From: Massilia atriviolacea
GTDB taxonomy: Bacteria; Pseudomonadota; Gammaproteobacteria; Burkholderiales; Burkholderiaceae_D
Assembly: GCF_003953935.1 (NCBI RefSeq)
Contig: NZ_RXLQ01000022.1
Span: forward strand, 28,551-92,550
Length of the DNA: 64,000 nucleotides
Direction of reading: 5' to 3'
Below, piece after piece: positions 17,649 to 27,543 of the stretch. The notes below the pieces were generated by a model, which saw only the letters and a program-made list of their open reading frames with translations, ran no database searches and was not told the origin of the DNA. The translations under genes and the position numbers were made by a program. Each line of letters begins with the position of its first letter. Positions within the stretch are counted from its first letter, which is position 1.

Positions 17649-18272
17649 ATGACTGGCGAACCTAGAATACCATGCGGGCATGCCGCGCAGCCAGCACCGG
17701 CGCACTCAAATGATGCAATTGCACATATTGCCGACAAGGCAAGCTTGCGCGCCAGCCTGAAGGCGGCCCGGCGCGCCCTCGACCCTGCGGAAAAGGCGCG
17801 CCGCGACGCGCTCATCGGCGCGCGCGTGCTGGCCTGGTGGCGTGGGCTGGACGCGGCCGGCGCGCGAGCGCTAGGCGTGTACTGGCCGCTGCGCGGCGAG
17901 CCCGACCTGCAGCCGCTCTACCTCGAACTGGCGCGCGCCGGCGTGGCGCTGGCCTTGCCGCTGGTGGTGGCGCCGGATACGGCGCTGGCCTTCGTGGAAT
18001 GGGTGCCGGGCGAGGCGATGGTCAGCGACCGCATGGGGGTGGCGGTGCCGGCCGGGCAGCGGCTGGTCGAGCGGCCGGCGCTGCTGCTGGTGCCCTGCCT
18101 GGGATTTACCGCCGAGCGCTACCGGCTCGGGTATGGCGGCGGGTATTACGACCGCACGCTGGAGGCGCTGCCGAGACCGTATACGGTGGGGGTGGCGTAT
18201 GCGGCGGACCAGGTGGCGTTTGCCGGCGGGCCGCATGATGTCGCGCTCGACAGGGTGCTGACGGAAGCATGA
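17649..18272 (+). CDS. 5-formyltetrahydrofolate cyclo-ligase
   Basis: Converts 5-formyl-THF to 5,10-methenyl-THF with ATP, returning stored folate to the active one-carbon pool. The 207-residue protein has the basic N-terminal KASLRASLKAARRAL helix, a middle LPLVV strand, PCLGFTAERYRLGYGGGYYDRTL (the loop that binds ATP phosphates) and a C-terminal DVALDRVLTE. The first 29 residues are not family-like, so the true start may be later, but no better ATG is in frame. It faces metF tail to tail, and both act on folate one-carbon units. The gene is known as fau/ygfA. Confidence 0.92.
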   Translation: MTGEPRIPCGHAAQPAPAHSNDAIAHIADKASLRASLKAARRALDPAEKARRDALIGARVLAWWRGLDAAGARALGVYWPLRGEPDLQPLYLELARAGVALALPLVVAPDTALAFVEWVPGEAMVSDRMGVAVPAGQRLVERPALLLVPCLGFTAERYRLGYGGGYYDRTLEALPRPYTVGVAYAADQVAFAGGPHDVALDRVLTEA

Positions 18273-18315
18273 TGTCGACCGTCGTTTCGCCAGGAAACGA
18301 CGGCGCGTCGACATC
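18271..18315. terminator. Long inverted repeat shared by the convergent fau and metF ends
   Basis: Two nested pairs of arms, GATGTCGAC/GTCGACATC outside and CGTCGTTTC/GAAACGACG inside, form a 45-bp hairpin with a GCCAG loop and a 4-nt bulge. The outer arms overlap the last two bases of each gene's stop codon. There is no T-run on either side, so it may work with Rho, as a 3' stabiliser, or as a barrier between converging transcripts. Confidence 0.55.
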
Positions 18316-19147
18316 AGCCGGCCTTCAGGCGCTCCCACAAGGCCGTGGTCGGCACAGCCTGGTTCATGCTGTAAAAATGCAAGCCCGGCGCGCCGCCGGC
18401 GAGCAGGCGCTCGCACAGCTGCGTCACCACATCGAGGCCAAATGCCTTGATCGAGGCGCTATCGTCGCCGAAACTGGCCAACTTCAGGCGCACCCAGCGT
18501 GGAATTTCCGCGCCGCACATATCCGAAAACCGCAACAGCTGCGTGTAATTGGTAATCGGCATGATCCCCGCGACGACGGGAATATCGATCCCCAGCTTGC
18601 GGGTCTGGTCCATGAAGGCGAAATACGCGTCGGCGTTGTAAAAATACTGGGTGATCGCGGCATTCGCGCCGGCCTGCACCTTGCGCGCGAAGTTCTGCAG
18701 GTCGTCCTGCGGCGAGCGCGCCTGCGGATGCACTTCCGGATAGGCCGCCACTTCGATATGGAACCAGTCGCCGGTTTCGGCCCGGATGAACTCGACCAGC
18801 TCGCTGGCATAGCGCAGCTCGCCGGCGCCGCCGTAGCCGCTCGGCAAGTCGCCGCGCAAGGCCACCAGGCGCTTGATGCCGTGCGACTGGAATTGTTTCA
18901 GGATCGCCCGGATCGACGCGCGCGAGGCGCCCACGCAGGACAGGTGGGGAGCGGCCTCATGGCCCTCGCCGAGGATCTCGACCACGGTGTCGAGCGTGCC
19001 CTGCTGCGTGCTGCCGCCGGCGCCGAAGGTGACCGAGAAATATTTAGGTTGCAGCAGCGCCAGTTTGGCACGCGCCACGCGCAGCTTGTCCGCCCCTTCG
19101 GGCGTCTTGGGCGGGAAGAATTCGATGCTGAAGTCAGGAGTTGCCAT
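18314..19147 (-). CDS. metF: 5,10-methylenetetrahydrofolate reductase
   Basis: Reduces 5,10-methylene-THF to 5-methyl-THF, the methyl donor for homocysteine methylation. The 277-residue flavoprotein starts with the family opening FSIEFFPPKTPEG, whose Glu acts as the catalytic acid. VTFGAGGSTQQGTLD and HLSCVGASR are conserved, as is ALRGDLPSG, which contains the flavin-contacting Asp. QYFYNADAYFAFMD lies mid-chain. ATG 19147 is set by that start motif. It overlaps the upstream holin-like gene by 14 nt, so the pair should be translated together. Neighbouring ahcY and metK complete the methionine/SAM cycle. Confidence 0.97.
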   Translation of the reverse strand: MATPDFSIEFFPPKTPEGADKLRVARAKLALLQPKYFSVTFGAGGSTQQGTLDTVVEILGEGHEAAPHLSCVGASRASIRAILKQFQSHGIKRLVALRGDLPSGYGGAGELRYASELVEFIRAETGDWFHIEVAAYPEVHPQARSPQDDLQNFARKVQAGANAAITQYFYNADAYFAFMDQTRKLGIDIPVVAGIMPITNYTQLLRFSDMCGAEIPRWVRLKLASFGDDSASIKAFGLDVVTQLCERLLAGGAPGLHFYSMNQAVPTTALWERLKAG

Positions 19148-19487
19148 CTTTTTTAAGGAGTAAGGTGGACAGCGCCCACGAAATGATGCTGTACAGGATG
19201 GCGGCGCCGAAGGCCGACCAGAAACCCGAGACCTGGAATCCATCGACCAAGGACGAGACTGCCCAGAACAGCAGCGCATTGATCACCAGGATAAACAAGC
19301 CCATCGACAGCAGGGTTACGGGCAGGGTCAGCAGGACCAGAACCGGACGAATCAGGGTATTCACCAGCCCGAGCACGAGCGCGGCAATCAGGGCCGACGC
19401 CATGTTCGTCACTTGAACCGAACTCATCAGGAATGGCAGCGCGCACAGCGCCGCTGCATTAATCAACCACGTCAAAAGTAAGCGCAT
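19134..19487 (-). CDS. Small membrane protein, phage holin-like (PF04020 type)
   Basis: A 117-residue protein with four hydrophobic helices (about 4-20, 28-50, 56-80, 88-110) and the family motif LGLVNTLIRPVLVLLTLPVTLLSMGLF. Despite the family name there is no phage context; members are widespread chromosomal proteins of unknown role, and in many betaproteobacteria one sits between ahcY and metF as here. Its last 14 nt overlap the metF start. A terminator lies between it and ahcY, so it probably has its own promoter or relies on readthrough. Confidence 0.85.
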   Translation of the reverse strand: MRLLLTWLINAAALCALPFLMSSVQVTNMASALIAALVLGLVNTLIRPVLVLLTLPVTLLSMGLFILVINALLFWAVSSLVDGFQVSGFWSAFGAAILYSIISWALSTLLLKKDGNS

Positions 19488-19534
19488 AAGGGAAGCGGAA
19501 GTCCGGTGGATAGGAAAAAAGCCATCGTCGATAA

Positions 19535-19567
19535 GAAAACGGCGCGCTCCTTGCGGATGCGCGCCGT
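19535..19567 (-). terminator. Terminator after ahcY
   Basis: Leftward, perfect nine-base arms ACGGCGCGC/GCGCGCCGT enclose an 11-nt loop and are followed by TTTCTTATC. It begins 10 nt after the ahcY stop. Confidence 0.75.
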
Positions 19568-19576
19568 CGCTAGCGC

Positions 19577-21001
<1,425 letters not shown>

Positions 21002-21030
21002 CACGCCCTCCTTTCAGTTAGAAAAAAGTA

Positions 21031-21100
21031 ACGTGAGCGCGGTTGCGGTGGAAATTCCGAGCCTGGCGAAATGGGCATTTCGTCGCAACGCTCCTCGGAA
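21031..21100 (-). promoter_or_regulatory. SAH riboswitch in the ahcY leader
   Basis: Leftward the leader reads CCGAGGAGCGTTGCGACG, then GCCAGGCTCGG, then GCAACCGCGCTCACG. This is the conserved SAH-riboswitch core: CCGAG pairs with CTCGG (P1), the GAGCGTTGC strand can pair with the downstream GCGCTC as the pseudoknot, and the GCCAGG junction is present. It ends 30 nt before the ahcY start codon and just before the SD. These are ON switches that raise ahcY expression when S-adenosylhomocysteine binds. Confidence 0.93.
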
Positions 21101-21190
21101 CAGAGAAGTGTAGCCGCTAACGCCCAGTTGCGCCAGCCAAATTTCTCCGACGTGGCAAACGCCGACAGCCGCCCTCCGCATGTCCTACAA

Positions 21191-21242
21191 CCGGGGTCAG
21201 AGCTTTAATTAGAAACATTTCAATTAAAAGCTCTGACCCCGG
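21191..21242. repeat. 52-bp palindromic repeat, copy 1
   Basis: Arms beginning CCGGGGTCAGAGCTTT and ending AAAAGCTCTGACCCCGG enclose an AT-rich centre. It is almost identical to the element at 21359-21410. One arm has a single extra base. It resembles REP-type palindromes with the CCGGGGTCAGAG head that are mobilised by RAYT-type transposases in other proteobacteria; no such transposase gene is in the window. Confidence 0.85.
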
Positions 21243-21358
21243 TTGCGGCGCGCTTCCAGGCGAAAGACTGGGCGCCACATCGACAGGACTATTGCGTCTT
21301 TTAACAGAAATCGTCCAGTCTCCGCCCTTGCCGTACCAGGAAACGGTGAAAAACGAGA

Positions 21359-21410
21359 CCGGGGTCAGAGCTTTAACTAGAAATATTTCTAATTAAAGCT
21401 CTGACCCCGG
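21359..21410. repeat. 52-bp palindromic repeat, copy 2
   Basis: Same architecture as copy 1: CCGGGGTCAGAGCTTT arm, AT-rich loop, AAAGCTCTGACCCCGG arm, followed by TTG as in copy 1. The copies are 116 bp apart, both between metK and the SAH riboswitch of ahcY. The transcribed hairpins could end or shield metK mRNA, although neither has a T-run. Confidence 0.85.
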
Positions 21411-21457
21411 TTGGGGGTGCAAACCGCGCTGGCAGGCGGTTTGCGACGCTGTCGCTG

Positions 21458-22624
21458 TCAGGAGAGGCCGGCTTCGGCGCGCAGCAGGGCGACTTTGTCG
21501 GTGCGCTCCCAGGTGAACTCGGGCTCTTCGCGGCCGAAGTGGCCGTACGCCGCACTCTTCTGATAAATCGGACGCAGCAGGTCGAGCATCTGGACGATGC
21601 CTTTCGGACGCAGGTCGAAATGCTCCATCACCAGGGCGGCGATTTTTTCGTCCGAGATCACGCCCGTGCCTTCGGTGTACACCGTGATGTTGATCGGCTT
21701 GGCCACCCCGATCGCATAGCTGACCTGCACCTGGCACTGGCGCGCCAGCCCGGCCGCGACCACGTTCTTGGCCACGTAGCGGGCCGCGTAGGCCGCCGAA
21801 CGGTCGACTTTCGAGGGATCCTTGCCCGAAAACGCACCACCGCCGTGCGGCGCCGCGCCGCCGTAGGTGTCGACGATGATCTTGCGCCCGGTCAGGCCGC
21901 AATCGCCTTGCGGACCGCCAATAACAAAGCGGCCGGTCGGGTTGACCAGGTAGCGCGTGTTGTTGAGCCACTCGGCCGGCAAGACTTTCTTGATGATTTC
22001 TTCAATCACCGCTTCTTCGATCTGCGCGTGCGTCACTTCCGGCGCGTGCTGGGTTGACAGCACCACGGTGTCGACGCCAACCGGACGGCCGTCGACGTAA
22101 CGCAGGGTCACTTGCGATTTGGCATCCGGACGCAGCCACGGCAGGCGGCCATCCTTGCGCAGCTGCGACTGGCGCTCGACCAGGCGGTGCGCGTAGTGGA
22201 TGGCGGCCGGCATCAGCTCGGCCGTTTCGTCGCAGGCGTAGCCGAACATCAGGCCCTGGTCGCCGGCGCCCTGGTCCAGGTCGAGCCCGGCTCCTTCGTC
22301 GACGCCCTGGGCGATGTCGGGCGACTGCTTGTCGTAGCAGACCATCACGGCGCAGCCGCGGTAGTCGATGCCGTAGTCGGTGTTGTCGTAGCCGATGCGC
22401 TTGATGGTTTCGCGCGCAACCTGAATATAATCGACGTTGGCGTGGGTGGTGATTTCACCGGCCAGCACCACCAGGCCCGTGTTGCACAGGGTCTCGGCGG
22501 CCACGCGCGCTTTCGGGTCTTGCTCGAGGATGGCGTCCAGGATGGCGTCGGAAATCTGGTCCGCAACTTTGTCGGGGTGGCCTTCCGAGACGGATTCGGA
22601 CGTAAAGAGATAGTCGTTTGACAT
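21458..22624 (-). CDS. metK: S-adenosylmethionine synthetase
   Basis: Makes SAM from methionine and ATP. The 388-residue protein carries the signature [13 protein letters not shown] near the N-terminus (catalytic His and metal-binding Asp), [10 protein letters not shown] for ATP binding, and the phosphate-loop [34 protein letters not shown] closes the chain as usual. AGGAG lies 8 nt before the ATG. It precedes ahcY on the same strand with a 456-bp gap holding two palindromic repeats and the SAH riboswitch, so the two genes probably have separate control. It is divergent from the acyltransferase genes. Confidence 0.98.
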   Translation of the reverse strand: MSNDYLFTSESVSEGHPDKVADQISDAILDAILEQDPKARVAAETLCNTGLVVLAGEITTHANVDYIQVARETIKRIGYDNTDYGIDYRGCAVMVCYDKQSPDIAQGVDEGAGLDLDQGAGDQGLMFGYACDETAELMPAAIHYAHRLVERQSQLRKDGRLPWLRPDAKSQVTLRYVDGRPVGVDTVVLSTQHAPEVTHAQIEEAVIEEIIKKVLPAEWLNNTRYLVNPTGRFVIGGPQGDCGLTGRKIIVDTYGGAAPHGGGAFSGKDPSKVDRSAAYAARYVAKNVVAAGLARQCQVQVSYAIGVAKPINITVYTEGTGVISDEKIAALVMEHFDLRPKGIVQMLDLLRPIYQKSAAYGHFGREEPEFTWERTDKVALLRAEAGLS

Positions 22625-22654
22625 GCAATGCTCCTGTTACTGTGTGGTATTGAA

Positions 22655-22680
22655 GTCGCAGTAACCGGGTTGCCTGCGAC
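22655..22680 (-). promoter_or_regulatory. Stem-loop in the metK leader
   Basis: Perfect seven-base arms GTCGCAG/CTGCGAC enclose a 12-nt loop containing AACCCGGTT. It lies 31-56 nt upstream of the metK start codon. I could not match it to a known SAM riboswitch class; a local control or stability structure is possible. Confidence 0.4.
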
Positions 22681-22812
22681 GCTTTAGCGACATTTATATT
22701 CCGCTTCGCAAGTTGTCTATTAACTCGGCGGATACTGCATACGTGGTATTTTACGCTCCTTGAGAAATTTTGGCTAAGCAACTAGCCGTTTGTTGAACCA
22801 CAGTCAAAAACC

Positions 22813-23664
22813 ATGTTAGTTCCCCTTTTCCGTCTTTTATCGACACTGCCCTTGCCGGCCCTGCATGTCCTGGGCGCCGGCCTGGGCTGGTTCGTGTACC
22901 TCGCCTCCCCTTCTTACCGCAAGCTGATGCGCACCAACCTGCGCGCGGCCGGCTTCGGCCAGCACCTGTCGGCTGCCATCGCCGAGTCCGGCAAGTCGAT
23001 CATCGAACTGGCCTTCGTGTGGTGCGCGCCGCCCGAAAAAGTGGCAGGCATGGCCACCGACGAGAACTGGGACTACGTCCAGTCGGTCATCGACAGCGGG
23101 CGCGGGATCATGTTCCTCACCCCGCACCTGGGTTGCTTCGAGATCACGGCGCAGCAGATCGCGCTGCGCACCAAGCTGACCGTGATGTACCGCCCGCCCA
23201 AGCAGGCGGCCCTGAAACCGCTGATCGAGGGCGCCCGCGCGCGCCACAACCTGCACCTGGCCCCGGCCAACCTGTCGGGCGTGCGGATCCTGGCCAAGTG
23301 CCTCAAGCGCGGCGAGCCGATCGGGGTGCTGCCGGACCAGGTGCCGCAGGAGGGCGAAGGCGTGTGGGCGCCGTTTTTCGGCCGCCCGGCCTACAGCATG
23401 ACCTTGCCGGCCAAGCTGGCGCAGCTGGGCAATGCCGAGATCATCCTGGTGTACGCCGAGCGGCGCCCGGGGGGCAAGGGCTTCATCGTGCGTTTCGTGC
23501 CTTTCGGCCAGGAACTTGCCGGCACCGCCGCCGAGCAGGCGACGACCATCAACCGCGCCATGGAGCAGCTGATCGCGCGCTGCCCGGCCCAGTATTTCTG
23601 GAGTTATAACCGCTACAAGCAGCCCGGCGGCGTGCCAGCGCCGGACGCGCAGGTGGACGCATGA
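22813..23664 (+). CDS. Lipid A-type lysophospholipid acyltransferase (LpxL/HtrB family), first copy
   Basis: A 283-residue membrane-associated acyltransferase. A hydrophobic N-terminal helix (about 8-30) anchors it, and the catalytic HX4E motif is His105-Glu110 in FLTPHLGCFE. MYRPPKQAALKPLIEGARAR and GVLPDQVPQEGEGVWAPFFG are the substrate-loop regions of the family. LpxL enzymes add secondary lauroyl or myristoyl chains to Kdo2-lipid IVA at the inner membrane. The next gene is a paralogue overlapping by 4 nt, so two different secondary acylations may be done by the pair; which chain each adds is not shown by sequence. Confidence 0.92.
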   Translation: MLVPLFRLLSTLPLPALHVLGAGLGWFVYLASPSYRKLMRTNLRAAGFGQHLSAAIAESGKSIIELAFVWCAPPEKVAGMATDENWDYVQSVIDSGRGIMFLTPHLGCFEITAQQIALRTKLTVMYRPPKQAALKPLIEGARARHNLHLAPANLSGVRILAKCLKRGEPIGVLPDQVPQEGEGVWAPFFGRPAYSMTLPAKLAQLGNAEIILVYAERRPGGKGFIVRFVPFGQELAGTAAEQATTINRAMEQLIARCPAQYFWSYNRYKQPGGVPAPDAQVDA

Positions 23665-24533
23665 AGTTGCTGCTTGGCCTGATGTGGCTGATGCACTGGT
23701 TGCCGCTGCCCCTGCTGGGACGGGTCGGCACGGGCGTCGGCAGCCTGCTGTTCCTGGTCTTGCGCAAGCGCCGCCATATCGCCCTGACCAATCTGCGCAT
23801 GTGCATGCCGGAATTGTCGGAAGCGCAAAGGGTGGTGCTGGCGCGCCAGCATTTCCAGTCGTATTCGCGCAGCGTGTGGGAGCGCGGCATCCTCTGGTGG
23901 GCGCCGGAAGCGCGCCTGCGCCGCCTGATCCGTGTCGAGCCGGGCGTGCCGCTGGCGCAGATCGCGGATCGGCCGACCATCCTGCTGTGCCCGCACTTCG
24001 TGAGCCTGGACGTGGCCGGCGTGGCGGTGATGCTGGAAACCGGTTTGTGCTCGATTTACGTGCCGCAGAAAAACGCGGTGTTCGACGAGGTCTTGCGCAA
24101 GGGCCGCTCGCGCTTCCGTCCGGTGCAACTGTTTTCGCGCAAGGAGGGGGTCAAGCCGATCATCCGCGCCATGCGCGAGCATGTGCCCTACTTTATGCTG
24201 CCGGACATGGATTTCGGCGACAAGGATGCCGCCTTCGTGCCGTTTTTCGGGATTCCCGCCGCCACCCTGACGGCGCCCGGGCGCATCGCGGCGGCCACCG
24301 GGGCCCAGGTGATTCCGGTGGTGGCCACCTTCTTGCCGAATTACACGGGCTGGAAGGTGAGCTTCTATCCGGCCTGGGAGGATTATCCGGGCGACGACAT
24401 GGCCGAGTCGGCCCGCCGCATGAACGCCTTCATCGAGGACCGGGTGCGCGAGGCGCCGGCCGAGTATTTCTGGACGCACAAGCGCTTCAAGACCCGTCCG
24501 CCAGGCGAACCGTCGCCTTACCTGAAACAATAA
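23661..24533 (+). CDS. Lipid A-type lysophospholipid acyltransferase (LpxL/HtrB family), second copy
   Basis: A 290-residue paralogue of the preceding gene, with an N-terminal membrane helix and the catalytic HX4D motif His112-Asp117 in LLCPHFVSLD (Asp in place of the first copy's Glu). YFMLPDMDFGDKDAAFVPFFG and the closing PAEYFWTHKRFKTRP follow the LpxL pattern closely. Its ATG overlaps the stop of the first copy (ATGA), so synthesis is coupled. dapF follows 24 bp later on the same strand. Differences at the Glu/Asp position and in chain length suggest different acceptor or acyl preference, but this is inference. Confidence 0.92.
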   Translation: MKLLLGLMWLMHWLPLPLLGRVGTGVGSLLFLVLRKRRHIALTNLRMCMPELSEAQRVVLARQHFQSYSRSVWERGILWWAPEARLRRLIRVEPGVPLAQIADRPTILLCPHFVSLDVAGVAVMLETGLCSIYVPQKNAVFDEVLRKGRSRFRPVQLFSRKEGVKPIIRAMREHVPYFMLPDMDFGDKDAAFVPFFGIPAATLTAPGRIAAATGAQVIPVVATFLPNYTGWKVSFYPAWEDYPGDDMAESARRMNAFIEDRVREAPAEYFWTHKRFKTRPPGEPSPYLKQ

Positions 24534-24557
24534 TCTTCCCGCACTATACTGACACCC

Positions 24558-25418
24558 ATGAAACTCAAATTTACCAAGATGCACGGCGCCGGTAACGATT
24601 TCATCGTCGTCGACGCCATCAGCCAGCAGGTCGACCTGACGCCCGCCCAGTGGCAGCGCCTGGCGGACCGGCGTTTCGGGATCGGCGCCGACCAGATCCT
24701 GGTGGTCGAACAAGCGCAGGGCGAAGGCTGCGATTTCCGTTACCGCATTTTCAATAACGATGGCGGCGAAGTCGAGCAATGCGGCAATGGCGCGCGCGCC
24801 TTCGTCAAGTTTGTCACAGACAAGGGCTTGACCACGCAGTCGAGCATCCGTGTGGAAACCATGAAGGGCATCATCACCCCGCGCCTGGAAGCCGATGGCA
24901 GCATCACGGTGGACATGGGGGCGCCGGTGCTCGAACCGGCCCAGGTGCCCTTCGATGCGGCCGGGCTGGGCGGCTGGGCCGAGGGCAAGGACACCTTGTG
25001 GCCCTTGCCGATCAAATACCAGGGCGGCAAGACCGTGTTCGTCTCGGTGGTATCGATGGGCAATCCGCACGCGGTGCAGGTGGTCGAGGACGTCGACCTG
25101 GCGCCGGTGCTGGAAACCGGGCCGCTGATCGAGGCGCATGCGCGCTTTCCGAACAAGGTCAATGCCGGCTTCATGCAGGTGCTGGACCGGCAGCACATCA
25201 AGCTGCGCGTGTACGAGCGCGGCGCCGGCGAAACGCTGGCCTGCGGTTCGGGCGCCTGCGCGGCCGTGGTGGCCGGGATCCGGCGCGGACTGCTCGATTC
25301 GCCGGTGCGCGTCAGTGCGCGCGGCGGCGAACTGTCGATCGCCTGGGAAGGCGACGGACAGCCGGTGATGCTGAGCGGACCGGCGGTGACGGTGTTCGAC
25401 GGCGAGATCGCGCTCTGA
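24558..25418 (+). CDS. dapF: Diaminopimelate epimerase
   Basis: Interconverts LL- and meso-diaminopimelate, the last shared step before lysine and peptidoglycan precursors. The 286-residue cofactor-free racemase has both active-site cysteines: Cys75 in QCGNGAR and Cys229 in [15 protein letters not shown] at the start and MGNPHAV mid-chain are also conserved. It follows the acyltransferase pair closely. In many betaproteobacteria DUF484 and xerC come next; here they are 4.9 kb away, beyond a Sel1-repeat gene and two porins. Confidence 0.97.
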   Translation: MKLKFTKMHGAGNDFIVVDAISQQVDLTPAQWQRLADRRFGIGADQILVVEQAQGEGCDFRYRIFNNDGGEVEQCGNGARAFVKFVTDKGLTTQSSIRVETMKGIITPRLEADGSITVDMGAPVLEPAQVPFDAAGLGGWAEGKDTLWPLPIKYQGGKTVFVSVVSMGNPHAVQVVEDVDLAPVLETGPLIEAHARFPNKVNAGFMQVLDRQHIKLRVYERGAGETLACGSGACAAVVAGIRRGLLDSPVRVSARGGELSIAWEGDGQPVMLSGPAVTVFDGEIAL

Positions 25419-25423
25419 GCCGG

Positions 25424-25444
25424 GCGCCGGCATGGGGCCGGCGC
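25424..25444. terminator. GC-rich hairpin between convergent dapF and Sel1 gene
   Basis: Perfect eight-base arms GCGCCGGC/GCCGGCGC with a 5-nt loop, 6 nt after the dapF stop and 20 nt before the end of the convergent gene. No T-run follows on either strand, so intrinsic termination is uncertain. Confidence 0.45.
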
Positions 25445-25464
25445 TGTCATACGTCGGCTTGCCG

Positions 25465-27093
25465 TCATGCCGCCATTTCGTAGGCCTCCACCTCGCCCTG
25501 CTCCGCCTGCTCGGACTCGGGCACCAGGGTCTTGAGCCGGTACAGGCGCTGCCGGTAATTGCCCTCCGGCCCGGTCGGGCCGCAATCGATGCCGTCGAAC
25601 AGGCGCACGATGCGGTCCAGCGCGTGCCGTTCGTGCATCGAATCGATCACCACCAGACGCCGCTTGCTGCGCCCGTAACTGCCGCGGATATCGATCACCA
25701 GGCAATGCCCCTGGTCGGCCGCCGTGACATCGAGCAGGAGCGCTTCGGCGCGGGTCAGCCCGAACAGGGCGGCCAGCTCCAGGCGCGCGGCCAGCAGCGG
25801 GTGGGCGCCGCCCAGCTCGTACGCGGCCAGGGACCCGGTTTCGGTATAGGCCGCGCCGTCGCAGCGCGGGGCGATCTTGTGCAGGGCCGTGGCCGCCAGC
25901 GGGCAGCCTTGCAGCGCCGCCTTTTGCAGCCAGTACACGGCGCGCACATCGTTGTTTTCATTCTCGCGGCGCGCGCGCCAGGCGCTGTTGCCGCATTCGA
26001 GCTGGGCGTCGCGGTAGCCCATCTCGGCGGCGCGCTCCAGGTAGCGCTGGGCGTCGAGCACATTGCGCTGGGAGAATTCGGGCTTGATGTAGATGCGCGA
26101 CAGCGCGTACCAGGCTTCGGCCAGGCCCTGGTTGCCGGCCAGGGTCAGCCAGCGGATGGCTTTCTTGAAGTTGGCCGAGCCTTCGCCCACGGCAATGCGC
26201 TTGCCGTCGACCTGCATGCGCGCGCACCACAGTCCCACGGCGAACTGGGCATGGGCATCGTGCTCGGCGGCGGCCAGTTCGAAGAAATGACGGCTTTCGG
26301 CACTCACGGCCTCGGCCTCGGCCTCGTCCGCCGTGGCGTGCGCCACGGCCGCCAGCGCCCGCGCGCAGCGCGACAGCAGCGTCACGTCCGCCGCCCCGAG
26401 CTGGCTGGCGGCGCGCGGGGTCGTGCCCAGCTGGCGCAGCAGCGCCCGCGCCAGCGGCAGCGCGCGCGCGGCGTAGGCTTGCAGGAGGCCCGCTTCCCAG
26501 TCGCTGTCGAGTTCCGATAACTGGACTTGGGGCGCGGCATTGTCGGCGCCACGCTGCAGCCAGCGCGCCTCGGCCAGGCGCTGCGGCGCACCGGCCGGCG
26601 GGACCGGCGCGCGCGGGGACGCGTCCTGCGCCTCGGGCGCCGCCAGCGCCCCGGCCAGGCGCCGGTGCTGCGCCAGCAGCCACTGCGCCTCGGCCAGCCC
26701 GGCCGCCGCGCCCGCTTCCAGCGCGGCGAAAGCTTTGTCGCGCCGTTCCGGGCCGGGCGTGTCGCCGCCATGCCCGCCCAGGATCAGCTGGGCCAGCACC
26801 AGGCCGGCGCGCGGGTTGCCCTCGTCGTAGGCTTGCTCGAACCAGCACGCCACCGGGCGCTGGCTCTGCAGCGCCACGTCGAAGGGAATGTGGGTGCCGA
26901 TCAGCTGGCTCGCACCGGTACAGCCTTGCTGGGCGGCACGGTCGAGCCAGTGCAGCGCCGTCGGCAAGCTTTTGGGCAAGCCCGCGCTGCCGAACAGATA
27001 CAGGGTGCCCAGTTCGAGCTGGGCCTGGGCGCGGCCTGCGCGCGCGCCACGTATGAGCGCTAGTTCTTCACGGTTTGCCATGATTTTTGCCAT
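25465..27093 (-). CDS. Sel1-like repeat protein
   Basis: A 542-residue alpha-solenoid protein without a signal peptide. Sel1/TPR-like units of about 36 residues are visible as A-x-x-x-L-G-x-x-Y-x-x-G patterns: AQLELGTLYLFGSAG, HWLDRAAQQGCTGAS, AIRWLTLAGNQGLAEAWYALSRIYI, YLERAAEMGYRDAQLECG and YWLQKAALQGCPLAA. A less regular Ala-rich zone lies at about 125-200. The last 120 residues leave the repeat pattern and contain HCLVIDIRGSYGRSKRRLVVIDS and end in a Glu-rich tail. Sel1 proteins act as protein-binding scaffolds; the partner is unknown. It is a lone leftward gene. Confidence 0.85.
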   Translation of the reverse strand: MAKIMANREELALIRGARAGRAQAQLELGTLYLFGSAGLPKSLPTALHWLDRAAQQGCTGASQLIGTHIPFDVALQSQRPVACWFEQAYDEGNPRAGLVLAQLILGGHGGDTPGPERRDKAFAALEAGAAAGLAEAQWLLAQHRRLAGALAAPEAQDASPRAPVPPAGAPQRLAEARWLQRGADNAAPQVQLSELDSDWEAGLLQAYAARALPLARALLRQLGTTPRAASQLGAADVTLLSRCARALAAVAHATADEAEAEAVSAESRHFFELAAAEHDAHAQFAVGLWCARMQVDGKRIAVGEGSANFKKAIRWLTLAGNQGLAEAWYALSRIYIKPEFSQRNVLDAQRYLERAAEMGYRDAQLECGNSAWRARRENENNDVRAVYWLQKAALQGCPLAATALHKIAPRCDGAAYTETGSLAAYELGGAHPLLAARLELAALFGLTRAEALLLDVTAADQGHCLVIDIRGSYGRSKRRLVVIDSMHERHALDRIVRLFDGIDCGPTGPEGNYRQRLYRLKTLVPESEQAEQGEVEAYEMAA

Positions 27094-27096
27094 CAC

Positions 27097-27543
27097 CTTG
27101 TTGGAGGGCCCCCGGAGGAGATAAGTCCGTCGGGCCTGCTACACCGCATGGCGTCGGTCGAGTTGCAAACATACAACAATTGCCTGGCTGATGCGGGTGC
27201 AGCCGACGTCATAAAGTCTACGTCAGGTGGGCGGCGTCATGGCCGCAGATGGCGACTTCCTTGATTTTGCACAAAGCTTGTCATTTATTACAGATGAGAT
27301 TCCGCATGAACCGATTTCATCGACAAGCGCATGTTCTTGCCTGTATCAATACGCAGTAACGTTTCATAAATACAACAACACTGCTGGAATGATTGGCTTT
27401 CAACCAATTCTACCCCTCATAATCGATCAGGACAGCCAGCAAGACATGGCCAGGCAATCAAGGTTTCTTAATCCGCGTGTTCAGAAGAGGGAAAACTCAA
27501 GGCACTTGCGGATTCGACTGATTCACTTTTTAAGGACGTGTAC
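27097..27543. other. 447-bp AT-richer region upstream of the first porin
   Basis: No supported gene: a 106-codon frame here has no family resemblance and no SD. The stretch is visibly more AT-rich than its surroundings, particularly 27250-27480, as expected for the promoter and long leader of a highly expressed porin. A clear -35/-10 pair could not be chosen. The SD AAGGA for the porin is at 27531-27535. Confidence 0.5.

Noticed and set aside
19134..19487. A prophage signal from the holin-like gene
   Set aside because: PF04020-type proteins are ordinary chromosomal membrane proteins; no lysin, integrase or phage structural gene is nearby.
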